From the NCBI RefSeq assembly GCF_000189635.1, contig NW_002476246.1, positions 1 to 64,000 of the forward strand: a stretch of 64,000 nt of DNA. The letters are read 5' to 3'. Below the pieces are notes generated by a model. That model ran no database searches. It worked only from the letters and a program-made list of their open reading frames with translations, and had not been told where the DNA came from. A program made the translations under genes and the position numbers. Position 1 is the first letter of the stretch. Each line of letters begins with the position of its first letter. This DNA comes from Tetrahymena thermophila SB210 (taxonomy: Eukaryota; Ciliophora; Oligohymenophorea; Hymenostomatida; Tetrahymenidae). Below, one piece after another: positions 49,575 to 62,000 of the stretch.

Positions 49575-52319
49575 ATGATATAATAGAAAGGATATTTTAC
49601 CGATCTAGAAAAAGTAAATATTTTATTTTTATTATTTTTGAATCAATTTATTTTTATTTATTTCAAAAGGTTTTAAATTCTTCGCCTTAATCATTTTAGG
49701 TTCTGCATATTGATCTGAAATAAAATTTTTTGTATATTTAATTTATTAATATTATTATTATCATAATTAATTTTTTATTATTTTAATTTTGATATAATTT
49801 AGTAAATTTAAATTATTATCAATATTCATAAATTTTTATTTAAACAAATATTTTTTAATTATTTTAATTTAACTATCATTCAATTTTTATTATGATTATT
49901 AATTTTTTATGTTTTTATATTATATATTTTTTCTTCATTTTTTCCTTCTAACTAACAAATTAACTATAAATTTTTTCTTCAATATTTAAAAAGTTCGAAA
50001 TAAATTGGTGATGAAGGTGCATCAAGCTTAGGTTCTGCTTTAGGAAAGTGTGCTAATCTTTAAAATTTGACTCTTTATCTAAGGTAAAAACAGTTTATTT
50101 GTTTTGGATTGTATATTTTTGAATATGAAAACGAATTTGAAATAATAAAACTAACTAAATCTTCTAATTTATTTATTTAAGAGTTTTTCATATTTGATTA
50201 ATTTTTCTTTTTTTATTCTAATTGTGTTTTATTTATTTTTTTAGTTCATTTTTTTAATTTCAACTTTTTTTTTTATTAACTCATCTAGCTGGGGTTCTCA
50301 CTATTGAGATATATTAATTTTTTAGATAATATGAATTTATAAATTTTTTTTTCTTTATAGAAAATTTTATCAATTCTAAAATATGCCCTGCTTAAGTGTT
50401 AATTTTTTTCTTATTATTTCATATTTTTTCTTCATTTTTTCTTTCTAACAAACAAATTAACTTCAATTTTTAAAAAGAGAAAATTAAATTGGTGATGAAG
50501 GGGCATCGATTTTAGGTTCTGGATTAGCAAAGTGCACTAATCTCTAAAAATTGACACTTGGTATTTAGTAATTAAACTCAGTTTATTTGTTTTGGATTGT
50601 GATGTTTGAATATAAAAATAAATTAACTAACTCTTTTTAATTCATTTTTTCATTTTCAACTTTTGATTTTATTATTAATTAATTTCTTATTATTTCATAT
50701 TTTTTCTTGATTTTTTCCTTATAATTATCAAATTAACTCTTTGTTTTTTCTTCTATATTTAAAAAGGACAAATAAAATTGGTGATAAAGGTGCATCAAAC
50801 ATTGGTTCTGGTTTAGAAAAGTGCACTAATCTCTCAAATTTGACACTTTATCTATGGTAAAAACAGTTTATTTGTTTAGGGATGAATTTAAAAGAAAAAA
50901 CTATTTAATTAAATTTTTTCTTCATTTTTTGCTCCTAATGACAAGTTAAATATATATTTTTTCTTCAATATTTAAAAAGGGAAAATAACATTAGTGATCA
51001 AGGTGCATCTGGCTTAGGTTTTGGTTTAGGAAAGATGACTAATCTCTCAAATTTGACACTTTATCTATGGTAAATTATGATATTTTTGAAAAAAAATAAA
51101 TTTAAAACAATCTAACTAACTCTTTAAATTAATTTATTTATGAGTATTTTCATTTGAATTATTTTACTTTTTTTTATCTTGCTTGTGTTTTATATATATT
51201 TTTATTTCTTTCTTTATTAATTTAACTTATTTTTTCAATTTCAACTTTTGCTTTTATTATTAATTAATATTTTTTTCTTCAATATTTAAAAAGGAAAAAT
51301 TAAATTGGCAAAGAAGGAGCTTCAGGCTTAGGTTCTGGTTTAGCAAAGTGCACTAATCTCTCAAATTTAGCACTTGAACTTTAGTAAAAATAGTTTTTTT
51401 GTTTTGGATTGCAATATTTTTGAATATAAAAAAGAATTAAAAGAATATAACTAACTCTTTTAATTCATTTATTTATGAGCTTTTCATTTAACTTATTTTT
51501 CTTTTAGTATTTACTTTACTAACGTTTTTAATATTTATTTCTTTGTTTTTTTTTCCCTTCTAACTAACGAATTAACTTTATAATTTCTCTTCAATATTTA
51601 AAAAGGCAAAATTAAATTGGTAATGAAGGTTCATCAAGCTTAGGTTCTGGTTTAGGAAAGTGCAATAAACTCTCAATTTTGACACTCGGTATTTAGTAAA
51701 ATCAGTTTTTATGTTTTGGATTATGATATTTTTGAATTCATAAATGAATTTAAAAGAAAAAAACTATTTTTTTATATTTATTTTGAGCTTTTTATTTGAT
51801 TTTTTTTTTTTTTTTTTTCTTTTTTTTATTTTGCTTATGCTTTTTATTTGTTTATTTGTTTGTAAGTTATTCATTTAATTTTCAACTATTGATTTTATTA
51901 TTAATTGATTTCTTATTATTTGATATTTTTCTTCGTTTTTTCCTTCTAAATATTTTTTCTTCAATATTGAAAAAGAAATAATCAAATTAATGATCGTATA
52001 GGTGGATCAGGTTTATGTTCTGGTTTAGCAAAGTGCGCTAAACTCTCAAATTTGGTAATTGATATTAGGTAAAAACAGTTTTTTTTAGGATTGTGATATT
52101 TTGAAAATAAAATTTTTATTTTGCCAACATTTAAACATACATTTATATTATTTATTGATTTAAAATATAATATTTTTTTTTTCAATTTTTTTATTTTTTT
52201 AGTAATTTACATTAATTTCTATTAAAAGTGATAACAATTTGTACACATTTTACTCGAAAGTAAAGTGCTTTAAAGCAAAAAGATTAGTTGACTTAAAAAT
52301 AAGATTTAAATGGTATTGA
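49575..52319 (+). CDS. LRR cassette protein 8 (7 LRR exons)
   Basis: Exons: 49575-49613 (MIQQKGYFTDLEK), 49670-49731, LRR exons 49994-50083, 50478-50567, 50767-50856, 50980-51069, 51294-51383, 51606-51695, 51976-52068, tail 52229-52319 (ending KAKRLVDLKIRFKWY). Total 825 nt, 274 residues, intact. Exon 2 has lost the usual donor (CTGAGGTATA became CTGAAATAAA) and appears to run 12 nt further to GTATATTT, keeping phase 2. A subtype mark is AKC instead of ANC in the repeat (SGLAKCTNLSNLTL). The last LRR exon is 93 nt, one codon longer (INDRIGGSGL). The intron after 50083 contains a less AT-rich insertion at about 50280-50400. Confidence 0.85.
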
Positions 52320-53383
52320 AATAAAAAGAATCAAGATAAATATATTAGAATACTTCTTTAATATTATATGTTTTATATTTTAATTTCTGTTATCATATAA
52401 ATTAACCTAAAATATAGATAAATAGATTTATTATTATTTTTATAAATATCATATTTTGTTAAGTTAATAAATAGCTTTTCAAACAATACAAAATTTAAGA
52501 ATTAAATTTACTGAAATAAAGTAATTCCTCTAACCAATAGATTTTACCAAAAATTATCAAAGCTTATATAAATTGCTAGTGTAATACTATTTCTTATTAA
52601 ATTATATATATTTAAAGCTTTTATGACACAAACATAAATAAAATGAATTAATAAAGGAAATTAATATTATTTAAAACGTTACTAAAGATTAAATAAAAAT
52701 GATATTTTATAAAATATTTAAAAAATAATTAATATTTAGATATACCTTAATTCCTCGTTAATTCTCTCCAACCCCCTCCCCCCACCCCACCCACCACAAT
52801 CTTTTTAATTTATTATTAGGGAAATTAACTTCAATTTATATTATTAGACAAATAATCACCAAATTAAAATAAATTATAATTTAAAATATTCCAATTAAGT
52901 TTTTATTGGAATCTAAACCAATAAATTTTTCAATTGGCATATTGCAAAAATAGAATAAATATAAATTAAATTTATGTATAAATTTATAAATTAAAAATAA
53001 TTATTTTTACTATGAAATAAAGATGAAACAAATCCTTAAAATTTAATTGCTTCATTTTACAAAAAAATTAAAAATGATAACTTTTATATTTGAGCTCATA
53101 TAAAATTTGTCTCTGCTCACAAGTGTTCTTTTTTTAACAAGTAAAAATTTAAGCATTACTTAAAATATATATTGGAAGCTGCTGACATTTAATTATGATA
53201 TAGGAGAGTGTTTACTAAATCTCTAAATAAAATTTTAATATTCTACTATTAAATATATCAATTTGTTATAGCAAACAAACAAGCTATTTAAATATTTTTC
53301 AAATAAATTAATTATTAAAATTCTGAAAGTAGAAATAAATAGTAAATTAATTAATAATTAAATAAATAGATAGATAGATAACG
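52320..53383. other. Intergenic with C-rich tract
   Basis: AT-rich spacer, no ORF. A 29-base C-rich tract lies at 52769-52797. A GATA run (53368-53380) precedes the next gene. Confidence 0.55.
52769..52797. repeat. C-rich tract
   Basis: Reads CCAACCCCCTCCCCCC then ACCCCACCCACC: almost pure C and A in DNA that is otherwise about 80% A+T. Resembles degenerate telomeric C-strand and could form a quadruplex on the other strand. Confidence 0.8.
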
Positions 53384-55548
53384 ATGAAAATATTATAGCT
53401 TGACTTATTTTCTTCAGAGTTTTATTTTAATTTATAAGGATAGTAATTTAGGAGGGGTACATTTGTTGGATTATTATTGTCTGTATCATCTGTATGCTGC
53501 GTTCTATTTTACTTCATTTATTTGCTTAATTTATATATAAATAACTAAATTGACCCAAAATTTAGATCTCAAAGTTTCATTATGGATAAAAGGATAGAAA
53601 TACCTTTAAACTAAGACCTTGTAGGATTTTAATACTTCTTTAACAGTTCTTTAAATGTAGATTAATATCAAAAACAGTAAAATTAAACTTATTTAGTTTA
53701 TGTAGCTTAGTTTTATTATGAAGACCCAAATAATAATTTGTATTAAACAATTTATCTTGATGTAATTGATTGCACGAGTCCTAATCTTGTTGGCTTCTAT
53801 TGTTTAGATTTCTCTAAAATTAATAACTACACTCTTGCTCTGGACAATTCTAAAAATATATATTCTTCAATATTTATTAATGTTTATGGCTGCAGAGATT
53901 TAGACGGAGTAAAAACAACTATTCCAAATAATTGTGCCTCTTAGTGATATAGATCAGTTTATTAATGGGATAGATGGCTATTTCAATCTAAAAATGTACG
54001 TAGAGTAATATAACACAACCTCAAAGCAAATTTAATCTAATTTTAGAAATATCTACGTATATGTATAATCAAGTTAATGCATTGTTAGCAATTTAAAAAC
54101 TTAAAAGCAACAGACCCAAGTAGCAAAAGGACTTATTTTTTAAACTTCAGAAACTTACTAATCTCCTATTTAATATACTTAATCTAACTAAAATTTTGAT
54201 AGGTAATAATCTTTATAATAAGGTATAGGTCCATATGCACAAGCTTCAATTGAATTAGATGAAATTGAATAATAATTTGTAATTTAATTTCCTACAATAA
54301 CTGAAATTTTGGCTCTTGTTAATAGCATTACTTCTATTATTATAATTTCAAGAATTTTAGGAAGATTTTACTCATTTAGAATAATGAGATAAGATTTTTT
54401 TATGTTGATTTTCAGAAATATTTTTTAAGATCAAAATGAATAAATACTTCGCCATAATAACATATTAGTAAAACAGTAAGAGACATAGTTATTAACTAAT
54501 ATCAAGAAAGAAGAAGATATTTAAGAAATTTAAAAGAAAGATAAAAAAAACATTGTTCCTAATTTCAAAACTAAGTTTAAATAATATGTTGACCAAGAAA
54601 AAATGAATGAAAATTAAAATAACTTCTTGAGTTTCTAAAATTAAATTCTTAGCGAAAGTGAAGAATAAAAAGATGATATTTTTAGTAGCTAAGGAGATAA
54701 CTTTAATTCTAATAATTAAATTAATTAGTTATAAAATTTTTCAAATAAAATTAATATTTTAAGAAGCTAATCAATTTTTAAAAAGGGAGAACACAACTCG
54801 TAAGAAGCTTAATTATAGTAAGGTTAATTGAAGAAAAAATTGAAGACAACAAGAATAGAAATGAATCAAAATAAAGATTTTAAAAAGAATTTTACAGGAC
54901 AATACTTTCTAACAAAAATAGATAGTTAAAGATTTACAAATAACGTAATTTCAGATAAATTGAAGACAATAAATGATAATTAAATTAAATAATCTGTATA
55001 AAATTTCATATTTAAATTTAAGTAAAATTAATTTGCTTTGAACACATAAAAATTAATTCTTTTTTTAGGCTTTTTAAAGCAAAAGAGTACTTATTTTCTA
55101 AAGGTATCAACGAAGAATCTTTAAGCAAAATAAAAAAAGAAGTAGAAAAGAGTTTAAATATCTATGAATTATTTAAAGATGTTATATTTTTGAAAAAAGC
55201 AATAATGATGCTATTAAGTGAGGATCAGTTAGCCGCTATCTAGCTTGTAAGTCTGACAGATAATTATCTGAACTTGAATTTATCTAGCGAAAACATACGA
55301 AATGATTACGAAAGTAAATTTTTTATTAAAATTATTTTATTGCTGAAGTTATGGAAAAAAATATATTTATTTTTTAATTAGAATTATCAATGAAATTAAA
55401 TCACTATGAAAAGCAGTATTTGGCATACAAGTCTGAATAATTATAGATAGATTTTATAGAATAATTTTTTTCAAAATGTTAGGAAATTGATACTTAGAAT
55501 GAAATAGATTAAAGAATAATATCTTCTATTAATTTAAATAATCTATGA
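53384..55548 (+). pseudogene. Two-span membrane protein, frameshifted copy
   Basis: Paralog of 56123-58269. Exons as in the intact copy: 53384-55021, 55069-55313, 55382-55548 (TGA). From ATG 53384 the frame is closed after 187 codons by TGA at 53945-53947. Here the intact copy reads CCTTAAAGTGAT and this one TCTTAGTGAT, a 2-nt deletion. Downstream, the other frame is open to the end for some 490 codons with all splice phases still matching, so the damage is a single event. Visible features: a hydrophobic span (FVGLLLSVSSVCCVLFYFIY), an ectodomain with spaced cysteines (VGFYCLDF, NVYGCRDL), a second span (ILALVNSITSIIIISRIL), and a Q- and K-rich tail. A very recent pseudogene, or a sequencing or assembly error. 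Confidence 0.7.
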
Positions 55549-56122
55549 TAAAACATTTATTTTTTTATTTAAATTTATGGGGTAAATAAATAAATTCCTT
55601 TTAATAAAAATTTTTATTACTTCTTGCATGACTAGAAAATCAATTAAGTCAATTCTAAAATTTTTATTTGATTTCAACACCATAAAATCAAATTAAATAA
55701 TATAATAAATATTAATATTTATATAACTATTTTTTAAAATAAATAATGTAATTTAAAATTATTAATTTTACTTAAAATAATTAAAAAAGGATTAAATGTC
55801 TAAATTTAATAAATTTATATTTATTTATTAAATTAATAGCTAATTCATCAAAATGTTTGCTATATTTACTCATCAGAATATGTATTTATGCTGAAAAAAT
55901 TTTGCTTATTTATTTTTAGTAATGTTTTAATGATTGTAATATTAGTAAATTTTATTATGAAATATAATAAATTAACTTAAAAAGAAAAAATTACATTTTT
56001 AATTGATATTTGTCCTTTTTATTGATTGTTGGTTGTGAAAAGATTGTTTTGCTTTTTAATCATTATTTAATCAATTTAATAAATAATCTTAATTAACTTA
56101 AAATCAAAGTAGAAATCTAAAA
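55549..56122. other. Spacer between tandem paralogs
   Basis: AT-rich, no ORF or repeat recognised; separates the 3' end of the damaged copy from the start of the intact copy. Confidence 0.5.
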
Positions 56123-58269
56123 ATGTTTCTCTCAAAAATTATGTAGTTTGATCTATTTTCATCAGAGTTCTACTTTAATCTAGAAGGATAGCAAGTAAGA
56201 AAAGGAACACTTATTGGCTTAATATTATCTATGTTTGCTGTCTCCTGCATACTTTATTACTTTTTTTATTTGCTTAATTTATATATAAATAACTAAATTG
56301 ATCCAAAATTTAGATCTCAAAGCTTTGTCATGGACCAAAGGATAGACATACAAATGAACTAAGATCTCGTAGGGTTTTAATTCTTTTAAAATGCTACTTT
56401 TAATCTAGACTAATATCAAAGAGAGTAAAACCAAACTTATCTGGTATACATTGCTTAGTTTTACTATCAAGATCCTAATAGTAATATTCTTCAAACTCTA
56501 TATCTTGATGTGATTTAATGCTCTAACCCTTAATTAGCTGGCTTTTATTGTTTGGATTTTTCTAAAATTGATAACTATACTCTAGCTCTCGACAATTCTA
56601 ACAATGTTTTTTCATAGATATTTATTAATGTTTACGGTTGTAGAGATATAGATGGTATAAAAACAACAATTCCAAACAACTGCGCTCCTTAAAGTGATAT
56701 AGATTAATTTGTTAATGGAATAGATGCTTATTTCAATTTGAAGATGTAAGTTTAGTAATATAACACTACTTCCAAAAAAATTTAAACAAATTACAGAAAT
56801 TTTTTTATATTTGTATAATCAAGTTAGTGTATAATAAACATTTTAAAGACCTAAAAACAATAAACTTAAGTGAGTAAAGGGTTAGTTTTTTAAAGCTAAG
56901 AAACTTACTAATCCCCTATTTAATATACTTAATCTTCCTAAAATTTTGATAGATAAGATTCTTTAATTTAAGGACTTGGACCATATACATAAGCTTCTAT
57001 TGAATTAGATGAAATTGAGCAGTAATTTATAATTGAATATCCTTCCATCACTGAAATTCTGGCTCTTGTTAATGGTGTTTCATCTATCATTGTAGTTTCA
57101 AGAATTTTAGGAAGATTTTACTCACTTAAACTTCTAAAACAAGAGTTTTTTATGCTAATTTTTAGAAATATGTTTCAAGAAAAAAATGAATAAATACTTC
57201 ACCATAATAAAATTTTAGAATAGAAATACGATACACAATTCTTAAACACTTGTAAGAAGGATGAAGAGGTAATTAAAGACAGCTAAGAGAAAGTGAAAAA
57301 AAAAGATATTGTTATCCCTAATATAAAAACAAAATTTAAAGCTTTTGTAGAGCAGAACTAAATCAATATTGAGAACAAAAGTATTTAGCTTAATTTGCAA
57401 AAATAAAATGATTAGGAAAACGATAATTAAAAAGATGATATTTTCTTCATAGGTAGCTAAACAGAGAGTTTTGTTTTAAAAGATTAATATAACAGATAAA
57501 ATAGCTCACCAAATACATTTAATAATAGAAATGAGCAATTCTAAATTACCTAATAGCTTAATAATAAGGACTCTTAATAAAAATTTAGAAATTCTAACTT
57601 TAAAAGCAATATTCAATCTTTAAAAAATGAATCTAAATTTAATTCTTAAAATACAATTACTTTATCTAAAACTGAAAATTTTGGAGCTCTAAACGATCAT
57701 ATTTAGTAAAAGCTGAAGGCATTAAACAACAACTCTATGAAAAGCTATATATAAAGCTTTATATTTAGATTTAAGTAAGTTTATTTAATTTACAATAAGT
57801 TAAAAATAATTTATTTTATTTATATTTGTAGATTATTTAAAACAAAAGAATTCCTACTATCTAAGGGTATTGATTAAATGTAATTAAAAAAGATAAGTAA
57901 AGAAGTTTAAAAGAGTTTAAATATTTATGAGATGTTTAAAGACATTATCTTTTTGAAAAAAGCAATTATGATGCTGTTAAGCGAGGATTAGTTAGCTGCA
58001 ATTTAGCTTGTAAGTCTAACTGATGATTATTTGAACTCAAATAATTTAGAAAGTAAATTTACTTATTAAATTTTAAAATAATTTATAAAAAGTGAATGTA
58101 AAAATTAGAATCGATGAAATTAAATCACTTTGAAAGACAGTATTCGATATACTAATCTTAAGTATTATAAAAGAAATACATTGATACATTCTTTTAAAAA
58201 TATAATGATTCCAAAGAAAGCAATTAAATTGATTAACGAATAATCTCTTCAATTATCAAATAATAATGA
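56123..58269 (+). CDS. Two-span membrane protein with Cys-containing ectodomain (intact copy)
   Basis: Three exons: 56123-57774, 57832-58052, 58109-58269 (TGA at 58267). Sum 2034 nt, 677 residues. Start MFLSKIMQFDLFSSEFYFNL; a second in-frame ATG lies six codons on and matches the paralog better. Residues ~25-48 form a membrane span (GTLIGLILSMFAVSCILYYF). Residues ~50-300 form a domain with spaced cysteines and conserved patches (FRSQSFVMDQRID, VQCS-like, GFYCLDFSKIDNYTL, NVYGCRDIDGIKTT). Residues ~308-330 form a second span (ILALVNGVSSIIVVSRIL). The rest is a long Q/N/K-rich, probably cytoplasmic tail ending in a conserved helical region split over exons 2-3 (FKDIIFLKKAIMMLLSEDQL). It belongs to a ciliate group of unknown function. 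Tandem with the frameshifted copy. Confidence 0.85.
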
Positions 58270-59052
58270 AAATTATTTTAAAACAAAAATTAATTAAATA
58301 AAATAATAATATTGATTAACATTGTTATCTATATATTTTTATATATTGTTAATCTTTATGAAATTTTATAATTATTCTGAAATATATATTGTTAAAGTAT
58401 TGATCAGATCTAAATTTCTGTTCTAATGGTAATTTTTGATCAATCTTAGTGATAATCCTTCTCATTATTGATTCTGATATAGGAATAGTCCTATTTAGCA
58501 GTCTAATAATGCTTTTGATTAAATTATTGCCACACTTATAAAGAGTTTTGACTCTTATTTCTTTAATTCATTTTTATTATCATATTACTTCAATATTTTT
58601 CATCAAAAATTAAAATAATTAATTTATTTATTATTTTTTTTTATTTTGTTGATTTTTTCAACAGACAAACGTAACTTTGAGCAATTAACTATTTTTCTAA
58701 TGAGCATGAGAAGTAGTATTGAAATAAAAATAAGGAATAGAAATCAATTACAATAAAAGTTATAAATAATATAAATATTTTTTGCAAACAACGCGATACC
58801 CCCTGTAAATAAACTAAATATTTTATTTACTTCCTTTGAAACTTAAATAAAATAATGGGGGAGGGGGGTGTCTAAATACAGGAAAAATGAAAAAAATGAA
58901 TAAAATCGAGGAAGAAATATTATGAGATTATTTAAAAAATAAAAGCTTACATTAAACAATAAATTACAATTTTTATTTATTATTTATTAATCAATCAATT
59001 ATTTTTAATCTTATGTTAGTTAATAAATAAAAAATGATCCATTTTAGTAAAT
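58270..59052. other. Intergenic with a G-rich tract
   Basis: Mostly AT-rich. Around 58395-58567 the minus strand has a coding-looking stretch of about 60 codons without a start. A G-rich run GGGGGAGGGGGGTG is at 58857-58870. Confidence 0.5.
58857..58870. repeat. G-rich tract
   Basis: ggggggaggggggtg-like run in AT-rich DNA. With the C-rich tract at 52769-52797 in opposite strand sense it brackets the block with the two-span gene pair. Confidence 0.7.
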
Positions 59053-62000
59053 TCAGTCTATATTAAATTTTACTAATCTTTTTATTTTTTAAGCTAATCT
59101 TTTGATTTCCGTTTTTCTTTATTCAGGTAATTCACTTTTTTAGATAAATAAAAATATTATTTAAATTAATTAATTTTAAACAAAAAAAAGTAATTACTTT
59201 ATAGATAGATTCAATAACTTTATATTTTTACAGTTGATAATTTCTCTGGATTTTAGAAAATTCTCATTATTACTTATAAAATAAAGGCATTTTAAATAAC
59301 ATTTTAAAAACTTTAATATTTTTTTTTCTAAAGTTAAAATAAATGAAATTTACTCTGAGCTAAAAATTAAATTTGTAAGTTAAGTGCAGTTGTTCAAACC
59401 TAATCCAATATTTTATGCTCCTTTATCACTGATTTTATTACCCCTTTTCAAACAATATAAATTAATTTATTAACTATTTCAATTTAAATCAAAATAAAAA
59501 AGATAATTCAAACTTTTTTTAATTATCAATAAATAAATATAAAATTATTTTACTTTATGTATAATTTGAGATTAGTTAGGAATTTGCAATTACTAAGTGC
59601 TGTAATAATAGTAGAAGCTCCATCATCTCCAATTTAATTTTAGCTTTTATAAATGCAAATAATGCTTAATTAAAAATATAAGACATTTTATAAATTTAAT
59701 TTTTTTTAATTCAGTTTGAATAAAAAGTTTTGAAATAATTTTTTAAAAAGTTATAAATAATATAAATTTACTTTATTTCAAATTCTAAATTTGTAAGTCC
59801 AGTGCAGTTACTCAAGCCTAATCCAATATTTTATGCTCCTTTATCACCAATTTTATTTTGACTTTTCAAAAATTTGTTTTGAAATTTTAATAAAAAAATA
59901 TAAAATAATTCAAATAGTTATTAATTAATAAATATAAAATTATTTTACCAAATGTAAAATTTGAGGTTAGTTAGGAATTTATAGCTACCAAACGTTGTTC
60001 CAATAGTAGAAGCTCCATCATCCCCAATTTAATTTTAGCTTTTGTATAAGTAAATCACATTTTATTAAAAATTTAAAACATTTTATAAATTTAATGTTTT
60101 TAATTCAGTTTGAATAAAACACTTTGAAATAATATTTTTTAAAAGTTATAAATAATTTAAATTTACCCTATTGCAAATTCTAAATTTGTAAGTTGAGTGC
60201 AGTTACTCAAGACTAATCCAATATTTTATGCTCCTTTATCACCTATTTTATTGCCCCTTTTCAAAAAAGTAAATTAAATTATTAAATATTTAAATTTGTT
60301 TTGAAATTTAAATCAAAAATATATAAAATAATTAAAACTTTTTTTTAGTTATCAATGAATAAATAAATAATTATTTTACCAAATGTAAAATTTGAGACTA
60401 GTTAGGAATTTACAATTACCAAGTGCTGTACCAATAGTAGAAGCTCCATCATCCCCAATTTAATTTTAGCTTTTATATATGCAAATCACATTTTATTAAA
60501 AATTTAAGACACTTTATAAATTTAATTTTTTTTAATTCAGTTTGAATAAAACTCTTTGAAATAATATTTTTTTAAAGTTATAAATACTATAAATTTACTT
60601 TATTGCAAATTCTAAATTTGTTAGTTTGGTGCAGTTACTCAAGCCTAATCCAATATTTTATGCTCCTTTATCACCTATTTTATTGCCCCTTATCAAAAAA
60701 AGTAAATTAATTTATTAACTATTAAATTTTGAAATTTAAATCAAAAATAAAAAAAATAATTAAAACTTTTTTTTAGTTATCAATGAATAAATAAATAATT
60801 ATTTTACCCAATGTAAAATGAGAGACTAGTTAAGAATTTGCAATTACCAAGTGCTGTACCAATAGTAGAAGCTCCATCATCCCCAATTTAATTTGAGCTT
60901 TTGTATATGTAAATCACGTTTTACTAAAAATTTAAGACATTTTATAAATTTAATGTTTTTTAATTCAGTTTGAATAAAAAGCTTTGATTTTTTTATTAAT
61001 CATAAATGAAATAAATTTACTTTATCTAAAATTCTAAATATTTAAGTTGAGTGCAGTTACTCAAGCCTAATCCTATATTTTATGCTCCTTTATCACCTAT
61101 TTTATTGCCCCTTTTCAAATAAAAGTAAATTAATTTATTAATTATTTAAATTTGCTTTGAAATTTAAATCAATGATATATAAAATAATTAAAACTTTTAT
61201 TAGTTATCAATTAATAAGTAAATAATTATTTTACCAAATGAAAAATTAGAGACTAGTTAGTAATTTGCAATTACCAAGTGCTTTACCAATAGTAGAAGCC
61301 CCATCATCCCCAATTTAATTTTAGCTTTTGTATATTTAAATCATGTTTTACTAAAAATTTAAGACATTTTATAAATTTAATGTTTTTCAATTCAGTTTGA
61401 ACAAAAAGTTTTGAAATAATATTTTTTAAAAGTTATAAATAATTTAAATTTACCCAATTGCTAATTCTAAATTTGAAAGTTGATTGCAGTTACTCAAACC
61501 TAATCCAATATTTTATGCTCCTTTATCACCAATTTTATTTTCCCTTTTCAAACAAAATAAATTAATTTATTAACTATTTAAATTTGTTTTGAAATTTAAA
61601 TCAAAATAGATAAAAAAATTCATATAGTTATCAATAAATATATATATATAATTATTTTACCAAATGCTAAATTTGAGATTAGTTAAGAATTTGCAATTAC
61701 CAAGTGCTTTACCAATAGTAGAAACTCCATCATCCCCAATTTAATTTTAGCTATTATATATGCAAATCATGTTATATTAAAAATTTAAGACATTTTTTAA
61801 ATTTAATGTTTTTTAATTCAGTTTGAATAAAACGCTTTGAAATAATATTTTTTAAAAGTTATAAATAATTTAAATTTACCTTATTACAAATTCTAAATTT
61901 GTAAGTTGAGAGCAGTTACTCAAGCCTAATCCAATATTTTATGCTCCTTAATCACCAATTTTATTTTGACTTTTCAAAAATTTGTTTTGAAATATAAATC

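Noticed and set aside
51796-52185. Short phenylalanine/leucine-rich ORFs on both strands
   Set aside because: They are intron sequence and the antisense of an LRR exon of gene 8. The same applies to the short F/L-rich frames at 40212, 43409 and 48444.
58265-58567. A minus-strand gene (about 60 coding-like codons)
   Set aside because: No start codon, TGA directly upstream, low-complexity end and no recognised family; noted only as a possible relic.
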